64,000 nt of DNA from an uncultured Muribaculaceae bacterium (lineage in GTDB: Bacteria > Bacteroidota > Bacteroidia > Bacteroidales > Muribaculaceae). Of the stretch, positions 16,996 to 26,440 are shown one piece after another; within the stretch, counting starts at the first letter, position 1, and every line of letters begins with the position of its first letter. The notes beneath the pieces are model-generated. The model had not been told where the DNA came from, did not search any database, and saw nothing but the letters and a program-made list of their open reading frames with translations. The stretch lies in the NCBI GenBank assembly GCA_910586565.1, contig CAJUIT010000005.1:1-64000 (forward strand). Direction: 5' to 3'. The translations under genes were made by a program, and so were the position numbers.

Positions 16996-17988
16996 ATGGC
17001 AGTAACAATGGCCGAAATCACCAAGCTGCGCCACCTCACCAGCGCCGGCTTGATGGATTGCAAAAAAGCCCTGGCTGAAACCGACGGCGACATCGAAGCC
17101 GCAGTTGAAATCCTTCGCAAGAAGGGCCAGGCTGTAGCAGCCAAACGCGAGGACCGCGTGGCAGCCGAAGGTTGCGTTCTGGCAAAGAACGAAGGCAACT
17201 TCGCAGCTATCGTGGCTCTCCAGTGCGAAACCGACTTCGTTGCTAAAAACGCAGGTTTCGTTGAACTCACCCAGAAACTTCTCGATCTCGCTGTTGCAAA
17301 CCGCTGCAAGTCGATCGACGAGCTCAAGGCAGTTGAAATCGACGGCCGCACCGTTGCCGACCTCGTTGTTGAGGAAGGTGGCAAGACCGGTGAAAAAACC
17401 GAACTCGGCGCTTACGAATTCGTTGAAGCTCCCTCCACCACATCCTACAACCACCTGGGCAACAAGCTCGCCACCATCGTTGGTTTCAACCTCGAAGGTG
17501 TTGACTTCCAGGTAGGCCGCGACGTGGCCATGCAGGTTGCTTCGATGAACCCCGTTGCCGTTGACCGCAACAGCGTTGCTCAGAGCGTTATCGACGGCGA
17601 GCTCAAAGTTGCCATCGAGAAAACCAAGGAAGAGCAGGTTAAGAAAGCTGTTGAAGCAGCTCTCAAGAAAGCCGGCATCAACCCCAACCTCGTTGACAGC
17701 GAAGCCCACATCGAATCAAACATCGCCAAAGGCTGGCTCACCACCGAAGAGGCCGACAAGGCTCGCACCATCGCCAAGGAAACCGCCGAGGCTAAGGCTG
17801 CAAACCTCCCCGAACAGATGATTCAGAACATCGCTCAGGGCCGTCTCAACAAGTTCTTCAAGGAAAACTGCCTCATGGAGCAGGAATTCATCAAAGATGG
17901 AAACCTCACCATCGGCAAATACCTCGAGGAAAGCGCCAAGGGTCTCAGCGTTGTCACCTTCAAGCGCGTAAACCTCAACGAGGACTAA
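16996..17988 (+). CDS. tsf: Elongation factor Ts
   Basis: A 330-residue EF-Ts, the nucleotide exchange factor for EF-Tu. The N-terminal UBA-like domain with LRHLTSAGLMDCKKAL is followed by the dimerisation core containing LQCETDFVAKN and AMQVASMNP. Its length is usual for Bacteroidota. The start MAVTMAEITKL is kept because homologues begin MAVTMA.ITKL. It is the last gene of the rplM operon; a GC-rich hairpin follows 93 bases after the stop. Confidence 0.97.
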   Translation: MAVTMAEITKLRHLTSAGLMDCKKALAETDGDIEAAVEILRKKGQAVAAKREDRVAAEGCVLAKNEGNFAAIVALQCETDFVAKNAGFVELTQKLLDLAVANRCKSIDELKAVEIDGRTVADLVVEEGGKTGEKTELGAYEFVEAPSTTSYNHLGNKLATIVGFNLEGVDFQVGRDVAMQVASMNPVAVDRNSVAQSVIDGELKVAIEKTKEEQVKKAVEAALKKAGINPNLVDSEAHIESNIAKGWLTTEEADKARTIAKETAEAKAANLPEQMIQNIAQGRLNKFFKENCLMEQEFIKDGNLTIGKYLEESAKGLSVVTFKRVNLNED

Positions 17989-18080
17989 TCACCCTCGGCG
18001 GGAGTTCCGATGCCGGCCAACCATCGCGCCGCCTCGCCCCCGCATCATGAATAGAAAGTCATAACATCTATTTATAAGCA

Positions 18081-18115
18081 GTCGCCCCGCCCACCACACC
18101 GGTGAGCGGGGCGAC
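18081..18115 (+). terminator. GC-rich hairpin after tsf
   Basis: A 10-bp perfect stem GTCGCCCCGC/GCGGGGCGAC (18081-18090 with 18106-18115). The T-run is poor (only scattered T after it), so it may act as a processing or stabilising hairpin as well as a terminator. Confidence 0.6.
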
Positions 18116-18248
18116 TCACATTGTTAGTCAGCCCTCCCACCACGTCTCCTTTCGCCGAACACATCCAAAAACTCACAACGCCCCACCCCCGCGTAAAAAC
18201 ATCCCACCGCGCGCAGCCGGCGTCCGAAGGCCGCCGACTTCTTCATAA

Positions 18249-18283
18249 CCCCCGCTGCCGTAGCGAAGCGTAGGCGTCGGGGG
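18249..18283. repeat. GC-rich hairpin in the tsf to orphan-gene gap
   Basis: An imperfect inverted repeat (18249-18259 with 18273-18283) encloses GTAGCGAAGCGTA. It lies in a 330-base stretch without a gene (17989-18320) and looks like a stable RNA hairpin or a small dispersed palindrome; no second copy is seen in this window. Confidence 0.5.
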
Positions 18284-18367
18284 CACCCCGCCTTCCTCCA
18301 TTTTTGGTGCTGTGGAAAGTTGAAAACTTTCGCGCTTTTTAAGCCCTCTCCTCACCATCGCTCCATT

Positions 18368-18375
18368 TATCTTTG
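18368..18375 (+). promoter_or_regulatory. -7-like box before the orphan gene
   Basis: TATCTTTG matches TAnnTTTG. It is 7 bases from the first possible ATG (18383) and 52 from the second (18428), so it favours the later start or a nearly leaderless message. Confidence 0.45.
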
Positions 18376-18382
18376 CGCCTTG

Positions 18383-19147
18383 ATGCGCAAGCTCCTCACC
18401 ACATCTCGCCCCATTAAGTTGCGTCCTCCAATGCCCGTATCCCGCGGCTTCGCACGCTTCATCGGCCGCCCCCTCACGCGAGCCGAGCGCATCGTCATAT
18501 CCCGCCTTGAGCGCGCATCCTCATCCTCCCCTGTGCTCATCGTCGACCCTCCCGGCCACGACTCCACTCCCATCCTCCGCTCCTATCTCCACTATCGCCT
18601 CTCACTCTCCATCCCACACACCCTCGCCATCATCTGCGAGGGTGCAACCCGTAGCACCCACACCCGCCTCCCTGGTCACAAAAAGCTGTGGAACCTCTCT
18701 CCCCGCAATCCCTCCTCCCTGCGCGGTTGCAACCCCGAGTTCGCCCTTCTGCTCAACATGCAGAACTTCCGCAGCTACAGCCCCTTCCGCCGCAACCACC
18801 TCAACTTCCTCGACATCTGCCGCGCCATCTTTCCCTACGTCGGCAGCGGCCTCATTATCCTCCACTATCAAGACTCCAAACGAGGCCGCAAATTCCCCCT
18901 CCAACTCCGGCGTATAACCCCCGACCCCTCTCCGCACATCATCCGCCACAACTCCACCACCTACCTCATCATCCCATTCATCACCTTCACCTTCCCGCAA
19001 CCACCCCCGCCGTTACTCAAACCAACCCGTGAGGGCCCGCCCCACACACTCGTCCGAACCTTGCGGTGTGCCGGACTCCGCCCAACCACAGGCTCTCGAT
19101 TCCTCCGAACCCTCCCCCTGTGCAATCGCCCGGCCAGAGCCCTTTGA
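18383..19147 (+). CDS. Conserved-looking hypothetical protein
   Basis: A 254-residue frame whose codons end overwhelmingly in C, like neighbouring expressed genes, which is strong evidence that this strand is coding. No family is recognised. The middle (residues about 30-190) looks globular: LTRAERIVISRLERASSS, VLIVDPPGHDS, a helix-rich stretch, then FALLLNMQNFRSYSPFRRNH and YVGSGLIILHYQDSKRGRKF. The last 50 residues are proline- and arginine-rich and may be disordered or a frame run-on. It may start at 18428 (MPVSRGFARF). It is flanked by palindromic repeats on both sides. Confidence 0.5.
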   Translation: MRKLLTTSRPIKLRPPMPVSRGFARFIGRPLTRAERIVISRLERASSSSPVLIVDPPGHDSTPILRSYLHYRLSLSIPHTLAIICEGATRSTHTRLPGHKKLWNLSPRNPSSLRGCNPEFALLLNMQNFRSYSPFRRNHLNFLDICRAIFPYVGSGLIILHYQDSKRGRKFPLQLRRITPDPSPHIIRHNSTTYLIIPFITFTFPQPPPPLLKPTREGPPHTLVRTLRCAGLRPTTGSRFLRTLPLCNRPARAL

Positions 19148-19175
19148 CATTCTTTCCATAATTCGGCTTTGCCGC

Positions 19176-19229
19176 ACGTAGAGCCGCCATACATGGCGGC
19201 TTGTAACCATGCATGGCGGCTCTACGTGG
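19176..19229. repeat. Inverted pair of 33-bp palindromic repeats (REPIN-like)
   Basis: A full unit (19176-19208: CACGTAGAGCCGCC, ATACAT, GGCGGCTTGTAAC) is followed by a partial unit in reverse orientation (19212-19229). Three more units occur at 52863-53126. Each unit has its own internal palindrome GCCGCC..GGCGGC, and the pair forms a longer hairpin. Confidence 0.85.
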
Positions 19230-19242
19230 GGGTGAAAACAAT

Positions 19243-19302
19243 CCGTATGGCGAGGGTGCTGTCAGAATGGTTTGGCCGGACGAGCCGTTATGACACACCC
19301 TC
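19243..19302. repeat. Dispersed palindromic element, short form (copy C)
   Basis: Carries both outer arms of the 138-bp element but lacks its central hairpin. It ends 7 bases before the stop codon of the FadL-like gene. Confidence 0.85.
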
Positions 19303-19309
19303 GTTGCGG

Positions 19310-20836
19310 TCAGAACGAATAGCTGATACCTATGGAGGGGATGAACGCTTTCACCACATAATCGGCAGTGAAGGTGCTGCTTGCCGGCATTGCCTCTATC
19401 GAGGCTGCATCGTAGTTGGGAAGCGACATTCCGGTGAGACCGTTGATTTGAGCAACTGCGGCATCATACTGCGCCACTCCGGCCTGATATTGCTGCAAGC
19501 CTGCGTTGAATGCCGGTGCAAGCAGATTGTCGTAGGTGCAGGAGGCATCCTTCACCTTCATGCCATGAACATACATGAACGCGAAATCAATCGAAAGCCC
19601 TTTAATCGGACGGAACGACAGACCCACCGAAGGCTCGAGCTTGGTTGTGCCCGGAGTCTCTGGATTGTAGTGCACATCGTTGCAGGGTGAGCAGTCAATC
19701 ATCATACCTGCGCGCAGGTCGAGACGCTCGGTCATGGCAAACTGCGCACCGATGTGATATGTCATTGCATTTTTGTAGTTCTTCGGCAGATGCTGGTTGT
19801 AGGCCTCGAGGTCGGCAAATTCGATGTCGAGATTCTTGTAGGTTCCCCATCCGTTGAGCTGGGCGTCGAAAGCTAAAGTCAAACGTTTGATGGGTTTGTA
19901 GGCCACACCGAAGGTGAGCACGTACGGGCAGGGCATCTCGGCCGAGAAGTTGGCATAGTTGAGATTGTCGAGAGTGGCGCCGAGCACATTCTCAGCAACC
20001 TTGTCGGCGTATGTCACCGAAGCGTCGCCGGCCTTCACCTTCATGTTCATTTTCGAGCGGAAGGATGCGCCCACCGTCCATTGGTCGGTGATGTCGAACA
20101 TCGCACCCACGTTCACGCCAAGCGCCAGCTCCGAATTGCCTTTCAGGGTTACGGAAGCCGGGGGCATGTGACCATAGGAATAGCCAACCGGGGTGGGCTC
20201 GGCTCCGGGTACAACACCACTCCCGGGCAACATGGACTGAAGCTGTGCCGCACGATACTGCAGGCGCGAAGCCTCATATTGCAGATTGAGCAACGCATCC
20301 ATCGACTGAGCTGTAACCAGCCCTTTGTTGAGGTCGACACTGCCCCACGAAATCATCAGACCGGCACCAACCGACAGGCGCGGGGTGATGCGCCACGACA
20401 CTGTGGGCTGCACGGTGAACACCTGAAGGTCGCACGACTGGTTGAGCACGGCTCCGGGCCACGACTTGCCCCAGTTGATTGATGAACCGTAGGGGGTGTA
20501 GAGCGTAACACCGGCATAGAGGTTATCGTAGATGCGGAATGCCGCCGAAAAATTCATCGGGGTCGACACTTTGTTGCTTGTTTCATAAGTCTGGCCGTCA
20601 ACGGTTGATTTGGCAGTTGCCTTGATTGCACTCATGGCACCAGAAACCTCCATTGTCTTATTCATGAACGACAAACCGGCCGGATTGAAAATCTGACTTT
20701 CAGCACCTAATTTCATCGCCACGCCAACGTGACCCATACCCTCCTGCTTTGCGCTGAAAGTGTTAACCTGATAGCCTTCGGCACTCCCTGCCACGGCCAC
20801 ACTTGCCGCAATCAGTGCGGCTGAAACTTTTTTCAT
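19310..20836 (-). CDS. OmpP1/FadL/TodX family outer-membrane transporter
   Basis: A 508-residue outer-membrane beta-barrel with a signal peptide (cleavage near SAEG). The N-terminal hatch starts YQVNTFSAKQEGMGHVGVAMKLGAESQIFNPAGLSFM, the typical FadL family N-terminus with the NPAGL motif. The protein ends in an aromatic beta-strand (ISYSF), as expected for barrel insertion by BamA. FadL-type porins take up hydrophobic compounds such as fatty acids; the substrate here is unknown. A -33/-7 promoter lies on the minus strand at 20864-20893. It is divergent from the EptA-like gene. Confidence 0.92.
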   Translation of the reverse strand: MKKVSAALIAASVAVAGSAEGYQVNTFSAKQEGMGHVGVAMKLGAESQIFNPAGLSFMNKTMEVSGAMSAIKATAKSTVDGQTYETSNKVSTPMNFSAAFRIYDNLYAGVTLYTPYGSSINWGKSWPGAVLNQSCDLQVFTVQPTVSWRITPRLSVGAGLMISWGSVDLNKGLVTAQSMDALLNLQYEASRLQYRAAQLQSMLPGSGVVPGAEPTPVGYSYGHMPPASVTLKGNSELALGVNVGAMFDITDQWTVGASFRSKMNMKVKAGDASVTYADKVAENVLGATLDNLNYANFSAEMPCPYVLTFGVAYKPIKRLTLAFDAQLNGWGTYKNLDIEFADLEAYNQHLPKNYKNAMTYHIGAQFAMTERLDLRAGMMIDCSPCNDVHYNPETPGTTKLEPSVGLSFRPIKGLSIDFAFMYVHGMKVKDASCTYDNLLAPAFNAGLQQYQAGVAQYDAAVAQINGLTGMSLPNYDAASIEAMPASSTFTADYVVKAFIPSIGISYSF

Positions 20837-20863
20837 TTACTATTTTTCGTTAAAAATTTCGAC

Positions 20864-20893
20864 AAAGATACCAACATTTTCCAAAAACGCCAA
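20864..20893 (-). promoter_or_regulatory. Promoter of the FadL-like gene
   Basis: On the minus strand: TTG (20891-20893), 19 bases, TATCTTTG (20864-20871), 27 bases before the start codon. Confidence 0.7.
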
Positions 20894-20957
20894 ATTTTGC
20901 ACATTCCACGCCCCTTTGTGCAACTTTTGTTAAGTTGCACTGCTCCGATATTCTCAC

Positions 20958-20988
20958 TTGCGCATCGCCCCGAAAATCGGTAATTTTG
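20958..20988 (+). promoter_or_regulatory. Promoter of the EptA-like gene
   Basis: TTG (20958-20960), 20 bases, TAATTTTG (20981-20988): a good Bacteroidota promoter about 88 bases before the start codon. Confidence 0.75.
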
Positions 20989-21075
20989 CAATATAAAATT
21001 ATGCATGCAACGGCTCACCCTTTACCACCACCATAAGTCATTGTTGCTGCTCCAATCCGGATAACCACGCCTTTC

Positions 21076-22914
21076 ATGAGCAACCTCCCCACAACAAATC
21101 CCCCCTCATTCGCGCAACAGCTGAAAAAACTCCTCTCCATACTCGGGCGCGCCATCACCCGCCCCGTTGTTGAAGAATGGCCATTTATATTATTACTGAC
21201 GATATTATCAGGTGCATCTGTCAATTTTTGGATTAACCCGTTTTCGTTTGACTATGTAAAACAAGATCCTTTTATTTTACATTGGTGCAGAAACTTTACA
21301 ATTGCTTATTTAATTGGATACATAGTTACAATAGCTCCTTCATCAGCCTTAAAATGGTGTATACGGATTATATTCATATCAATATTTTCAACCATCCTGC
21401 TTATAATCATAACCGCTAAAACTATTTTTAACATTCACTTATTTTCAGTCATTCTAACTCTATTTGCAGAAACCAATAAGAATGAGGTTCTTACGGTAAT
21501 TGATATTGTAACATCATCTTATGGGTTCTACACAACACTTGCCCGATTAACAATTCTCATAGTAATTTTCTTATTACTAAACAAATACAAAACGTATAGA
21601 AGTGACAAGATTTCGTTTTCTCAACGTTGTATATCTTCAAATATCAGATATTATATATCCTCTATTCTTATTTTCTCAATTCTTATCACAGGATTAATTA
21701 ATAGCATTGTCACATTTAACTTTGTTCGCATCAAACAATACACATCTCTTGATTGGGACTGGCGATTTCACAACCAACAGAATGTAGATATTTTGCTTAT
21801 GACCGCAACTGCTCTAAAAGCTTATTACCTACAATATGATGAAATACAATCCTGGACTAAATCTCAGTCTGAATTTTATCAACATGGTTACGCTAATTCT
21901 CATGCATCTGATAGTTTGAAAGTCGTCGGAATTATTGGAGAATCGCTCATATTGTCACATTTGTCGTGTTATGGATACAGCCTTAACACAACTCCAAAAA
22001 TTAACGCTGAAATAGCTAAATCAAACGCTATTTTCGCCCGCGATATAACTTGTTATGATAATCACACCTCCTCCTCTTTAAAATCTTTCTTCTCACTAAA
22101 TAGAAGGGCATCTGACTCAGACCATTCCTTATTCTTCCCGCTTTGCTTTAAAAAATCCGGATTCAAGGTTATGTATTATGATAACCAACATATCGGTCAG
22201 GGAAATTCCGATAATTCTCTTTTTTCTCAAATATGTCATCCGGAAATTATTAGAATCTGCTACGACGAATTCTACAACAAAAATGACAATCTGTTTGATC
22301 TTGAGTTTGTAGAAACTGTAACACCGGGGAAAGCTGCACCCGAAGGGCGCGAACTGACATTTTATCACCTGCGCGGTTCACATCTTTGGGCTGAATATCC
22401 GCGGGAGCCTAAATGGGAGCGATTCTCGCCCAATGACGTGCCTAACCAAAAGGAACGACCGTGGCTAAATGCCGATAAACTTCAACGAATTGCCGACTAC
22501 GATAACTCAGTCTACTACAACGACAGTGTTGTGGCAAAAATTATTGACCGCTATCGCTATTGCGAAGCAGTGGTCGTCTACTTTTCCGATCACGGAGAGG
22601 AAATATACGATTACAGAGATAACGCCTTACGCACCGGACCAGAAAAAGGGCGCGAGCGCGAATGGAAGGAGGCGATGTTTCATGTGCCGTTCTTCATTTG
22701 GATGAGCGACTTCTACATTCAACGCAACCCTTTGCAGGCACAGGCCATTCGCGAAGCTGCCGACCGGCCGGGAATGCTCTCGCGCATTGCCCACACATTC
22801 CTGCGGCTCGGCGAGATTGAAACTCCCGTCTACGACCACACAGCCGACATCCTCTCGCCCCACTACACCCCGCGCCCTCGAATCACCATAAACGGATATA
22901 ACTACGATGAGTGA
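21076..22914 (+). CDS. Phosphoethanolamine transferase-like sulfatase-fold membrane protein (EptA family)
   Basis: A 612-residue inner-membrane protein. Five hydrophobic segments lie in residues 1-220; the periplasmic catalytic domain follows. Motifs: VVGIIGESLILSHLSCYGYSLNTTP near residue 285, where the Ser of GES is at the position of the phosphoenzyme Thr of EptA; CYDNHTSSSLKSFFS; and the metal site VVVYFSDHGEEIYDYRD near residue 497. Such enzymes add phosphoethanolamine to lipid A or glycans and can lower sensitivity to cationic peptides. Codons for residues about 35-415 are AT-rich, while both ends have the C-ending codons of the neighbours, so the gene looks mosaic. Confidence 0.85.
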   Translation: MSNLPTTNPPSFAQQLKKLLSILGRAITRPVVEEWPFILLLTILSGASVNFWINPFSFDYVKQDPFILHWCRNFTIAYLIGYIVTIAPSSALKWCIRIIFISIFSTILLIIITAKTIFNIHLFSVILTLFAETNKNEVLTVIDIVTSSYGFYTTLARLTILIVIFLLLNKYKTYRSDKISFSQRCISSNIRYYISSILIFSILITGLINSIVTFNFVRIKQYTSLDWDWRFHNQQNVDILLMTATALKAYYLQYDEIQSWTKSQSEFYQHGYANSHASDSLKVVGIIGESLILSHLSCYGYSLNTTPKINAEIAKSNAIFARDITCYDNHTSSSLKSFFSLNRRASDSDHSLFFPLCFKKSGFKVMYYDNQHIGQGNSDNSLFSQICHPEIIRICYDEFYNKNDNLFDLEFVETVTPGKAAPEGRELTFYHLRGSHLWAEYPREPKWERFSPNDVPNQKERPWLNADKLQRIADYDNSVYYNDSVVAKIIDRYRYCEAVVVYFSDHGEEIYDYRDNALRTGPEKGREREWKEAMFHVPFFIWMSDFYIQRNPLQAQAIREAADRPGMLSRIAHTFLRLGEIETPVYDHTADILSPHYTPRPRITINGYNYDE

Positions 22915-22915
22915 C

Positions 22916-22938
22916 TCATAACGGCTAACCCGTTATGA
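22916..22938. repeat. Palindromic fragment of the dispersed element
   Basis: TCATAACGG-ctaac-CCGTTATGA: two head-to-head copies of the right-arm core of the 138-bp element, just 2 bases after the EptA-like stop codon. Confidence 0.6.
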
Positions 22939-22957
22939 AACAGCTCCAATCATAAAC

Positions 22958-23001
22958 AAAGCGGTGTGTCAAATGATTGATCATTTCTGACACACCGCTT
23001 T
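22958..23001. terminator. Long bidirectional terminator hairpin
   Basis: AAAGCGGTGTGTC (22958-22970) pairs with GACACACCGCTTT (22989-23001); the interior AAATGAT/ATCATTT extends the stem to a 2-base loop. It separates convergent genes. The same GCGGTGTGTC core recurs in the terminator at 50671-50724. Confidence 0.85.
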
Positions 23002-23032
23002 AGTGTAAATTATGGCTGTTTACTCAGTGGAG

Positions 23033-26000
23033 TTACTTTTTCTTTGCGTCGATGTCGCGGAGGAGGGTTTCAACGGCAGTGCGCAGCTGGGTATCCTCAC
23101 CTTTCACGATAGTCTCGGGGCTGTTGGCCACCTTCACGTCGGGTTCAAGTTGGGTGTTTTCGAGATAGTTCCCCTCGGCAGTGCGGTAGCCGATAACGGG
23201 GATGCCGAACACCATTGTGGGGTCCTGCATCGTCACCCAGTTCACCGAGGTCATGGTGCCGGGAACAGGCATGCCCACCACCTTGCCTATTTTCTGATGC
23301 TGATAAACCCAGGGGGTGCCGTGGGCATTGCTGTAGCAAGGCTCGGCAACCACCATAATCGACGGCTTGTTCCAACGGCGCGAAGGCATGTCGCACACAT
23401 CCTTGCCGCGGATTTCCTGTGTGAGATATTTCTCGCCGGTGAAAAGCACCTCGATGTCCTCGTGCATGCGGCCGCCGCCATTCCATCGGATGTCGATAAC
23501 CACACCGTCGCAGTTGTTATATTTTCCAAGCAGGTCGGCATACATAGGGCGGAACGAATCATCGCTCATCGAGGCAATGTGAACGTAGCCCAGACGGCCG
23601 TTCGACCAACGCTCCACATCGGCAGCGCGCTGTTTCACCCAACGGTCGTAGAGCAACGCACTCATTTTGCCGGAACCTACGGGAGTGACCACTTCCTCAA
23701 TTTTGTCGCCAGAAGGTGTGGTGAATGCCACAAGGGTTTTCTTCCCTGCGATGTTGTTGAACACCTCAGCCATGTCGGTTGCCGGCACAATCTCGGTTCC
23801 GTTCACGGCTGTGATTACCGAACCGGGAACAATTTTCGAAGCCGCACGGTCAAACGGGCCGTTGGCCACAACTTCGGCAACTTTCAGGCCGTCGCCAGTG
23901 TAGTCCATATCATAGAGCAAGCCGAGCGATGCGGTGTTGTCGCCATTGCGACCCGACGCGCGGTAGCGCCCTCCGGTGTGCGACACATTCAACTCACCCA
24001 ACAACTCACTGAGCAACTCGGCAAAGTCGTAGTTGTTGTTGATGTGGGGGAGGAAACGGCGGTAGGCAGCCGTCATGGCGGGCCAGTCAACGCCGTGCAT
24101 ACCGGTGTTGTAGAAACGGGCACCCTCCTCAACGGTCACATAATCGAACATCGCCTCACGTTCGGCGGCATGGTCAACCTGCTGCGTAGCCGATGCTGTC
24201 ACGGCTTTCAGTTTCTCACTCTTGGGGTCGAACTTCTGCATCTTCTCACCCATCAGGAAAATGTTCTTTCCATCCTTGTCGGCTTCGAGAGTCACATGAC
24301 GCGAAGCGTTGGTTTTCGACACGAGTTTGGGCTCACGCTTGCGCAGCGGGAGTTTCCACAGATCGTAGCCATCCTCAAAGCTGCAGAGATAGTAGAGAGT
24401 CTCCCCGTCGGCGGTGACAATGGCATCGGAGAGGTCGGAAGAATAGGGAGTGAGACGCATCACACGCGACTCAATGCCGTCGAGTTCAACAGTCACAGCC
24501 TTGGGTTCCTTCGCATCTTTCTCATTCTTGCCATCCTTGTTTGCCTTATCACCCTTTTTCCCCTTTGCATCAGTTTTCTCGGCTGAAGCGTTCTTTTTGT
24601 CGGCAGCTTTTTCAGCATCTTTCAGAAGAGCGAAATCCTCCTCCGAGAGCATGAAGCGGTCGCGGGCCTCGCGGTTGAGGAACACAATCATGATATCCTC
24701 CTGCGAGCCCCACGATGCGTGGTTGCGCATGCCGTAGCGGTCGGTGAAGAAAATCAGCGCGTTGCCGTCGAGCACAAAACGGGGGTTGGAGCAGAAGTAG
24801 CCCGATTGTGTGAGATTGGTCACTTTGCCACTCTCAATCTCCACCAACGCAATGTCGGCATAGGGGTCGTGCATGGCAGGCATCAGCTCTATCGCCATAC
24901 GGCGGCTGTCGGGCGACCACACGGCCACCATCTCGTCGTCCATGCCGGGATAGGTCGAACCGTCGGTAAGCTCCTTCACCTGCCCCGAGGCGATATCCAT
25001 CACCATGAGGCGGTTGCGGTTCTTCACGAAAGCAAGCTTCTTGCCGTCGGGCGACACCATCGGGTGGGAATATTCATCGGTGGCATCGGTGATTGAGGCC
25101 GAAGCTTTCACCTTGAACACGGGCTCCTCCTTTATGTTGGTGGCATTGGCGAAATTGGGGTCATCCTTGCGTCCGAGGGTGGCACGATAGATGTTTTTAT
25201 GGCCGCTGCGCTCGGAAGTGTAGTAGAGTGTGCGGTTGTCGGCACCCCAGCTGAGGTGACGCTCGGCAGCGGGTGTGCGGGTCACCTGCACGGTTGTGGG
25301 ATATTCAACCGAAGTTACAAACACATCGCCTCGGCTGATGAATGCCACCGATTTCCCGTCGGGCGACACCACGGCACCGGCGGGTCGCACGTTCATGCGC
25401 TGTTCAACGTCGGCATCATCGGTGGTGACATCAATATTCAGCTTTCGGGGAGCAGCGGTGTCGGCATCAAGTGTGTAGATTTCGCCATCGTAGGCAAAAG
25501 CCATAGTACCGTTGGCTGCACGCGACAGGAAGCGCACAGGGTGGGTTTTAAAGTTGGTGATGCGCGACGCCGCGGCGGGATTGCCAATCGGGAAACTCCA
25601 CACGTTGAAAGTGTCGCCGTCGCGCTCGCTGAGGATATAAACAGTTTTGCCGTCGGCACTCAACGCGGGGTTGCGGTCCTCGCCGGGGCGGTTGGTCAGA
25701 TTGGTGTGACGCCCCGTTGATGGGTCGAACATCCACACATCGCGGCTCACCGACGAGGTGTGATGCTTACGCCATTCATCCTCAAAGCCTTTCACATCCT
25801 GATAGAGCATTTTTCCGTCGGGAGTGAACACGGGCATCTGCGCGGGGGTGCCAAGCAACTGGCGGGCGCTTCCACCCTCCACAGGCACGGCATAAAGCTC
25901 GGTCATACGGGCCGAGGGAAACATCGCCGATGCGGCGGGATTCTGGATTGCAGCTGAGAAAAGCACCTCCTTGCCGTCGGCCGAAAAACTTTCGGGAAGC

Positions 26001-26326
26001 TCGGCAGCCGAATTGGAAGTGAGACGCACGGCTTTACCACCGTCCGCACTCATCACGAAAACGTCCATGTTGCCGTGGCGGTCGGAGGCAAAAGCGATGC
26101 TGCGCCCGTCGGGGCTCCACACGGGATTTGATTCGTAGGAACTTTGCGTGGTGAGGCGCACAGCCTTTCCGCCTGTCACAGGCACTGTGTAGATGTCGCC
26201 TTTGTAGCCGAAAGCGATGCGGTCGCCCGCAGGTGATATTTTCACATCGCGCATCCACAATGCCGTTTCAGCGCCGGCGGCAATCGTGCCGCCCAAAATC
26301 ATCATAGCTAAAATTCTGTTTCGCAT
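23033..26326 (-). CDS. Tricorn-type S41 protease with PDZ domain
   Basis: A 1097-residue exported protease. After a signal peptide (cleavage near AGA) come two beta-propeller regions with many WSPDG/VSPDGK-type blades (about residues 25-330 and 330-700), a Lys/Asp-rich linker (DAEKAADKKNASAEKTDAKG region), a PDZ domain (about 800-870) and the C-terminal S41 domain. The nucleophile is S999 in PCYSNAHG, and the oxyanion region is IDIRWNGGG. Archaeal tricorn trims proteasome products; Bacteroidota homologues are probably periplasmic peptidases. It is divided from the upstream barrel gene by a terminator. Confidence 0.92.
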   Translation of the reverse strand: MRNRILAMMILGGTIAAGAETALWMRDVKISPAGDRIAFGYKGDIYTVPVTGGKAVRLTTQSSYESNPVWSPDGRSIAFASDRHGNMDVFVMSADGGKAVRLTSNSAAELPESFSADGKEVLFSAAIQNPAASAMFPSARMTELYAVPVEGGSARQLLGTPAQMPVFTPDGKMLYQDVKGFEDEWRKHHTSSVSRDVWMFDPSTGRHTNLTNRPGEDRNPALSADGKTVYILSERDGDTFNVWSFPIGNPAAASRITNFKTHPVRFLSRAANGTMAFAYDGEIYTLDADTAAPRKLNIDVTTDDADVEQRMNVRPAGAVVSPDGKSVAFISRGDVFVTSVEYPTTVQVTRTPAAERHLSWGADNRTLYYTSERSGHKNIYRATLGRKDDPNFANATNIKEEPVFKVKASASITDATDEYSHPMVSPDGKKLAFVKNRNRLMVMDIASGQVKELTDGSTYPGMDDEMVAVWSPDSRRMAIELMPAMHDPYADIALVEIESGKVTNLTQSGYFCSNPRFVLDGNALIFFTDRYGMRNHASWGSQEDIMIVFLNREARDRFMLSEEDFALLKDAEKAADKKNASAEKTDAKGKKGDKANKDGKNEKDAKEPKAVTVELDGIESRVMRLTPYSSDLSDAIVTADGETLYYLCSFEDGYDLWKLPLRKREPKLVSKTNASRHVTLEADKDGKNIFLMGEKMQKFDPKSEKLKAVTASATQQVDHAAEREAMFDYVTVEEGARFYNTGMHGVDWPAMTAAYRRFLPHINNNYDFAELLSELLGELNVSHTGGRYRASGRNGDNTASLGLLYDMDYTGDGLKVAEVVANGPFDRAASKIVPGSVITAVNGTEIVPATDMAEVFNNIAGKKTLVAFTTPSGDKIEEVVTPVGSGKMSALLYDRWVKQRAADVERWSNGRLGYVHIASMSDDSFRPMYADLLGKYNNCDGVVIDIRWNGGGRMHEDIEVLFTGEKYLTQEIRGKDVCDMPSRRWNKPSIMVVAEPCYSNAHGTPWVYQHQKIGKVVGMPVPGTMTSVNWVTMQDPTMVFGIPVIGYRTAEGNYLENTQLEPDVKVANSPETIVKGEDTQLRTAVETLLRDIDAKKK

Positions 26327-26384
26327 GAGTTGGAGTTCTCTGTTCTATAGCTTGTTAAAAATATTAATGCGAATATCCCGGCCG

Positions 26385-26419
26385 AAAAAAGATTGCCCGG
26401 ACACCGGGCTTTTCCGGGC
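26385..26419 (-). terminator. Terminator after the beta-barrel gene
   Basis: On the minus strand GCCCGG (26414-26419) pairs with CCGGGC (26395-26400), followed by a short spacer and six T (26385-26390). Confidence 0.7.
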
Positions 26420-26440
26420 GTGGAATTAGAGGCATCCCCT

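Noticed and set aside
18602..19000. Acidic minus-strand frame (Glu/Val/Gly-rich)
   Set aside because: It is the shadow of the C-biased + strand gene; its composition follows from reading NNC codons backwards.
23012..24586. Long open frame on the + strand, opposite the tricorn-type protease
   Set aside because: It is the antisense shadow of the protease gene; the minus strand has clear domains and an active-site serine, while this frame has no recognisable domain.
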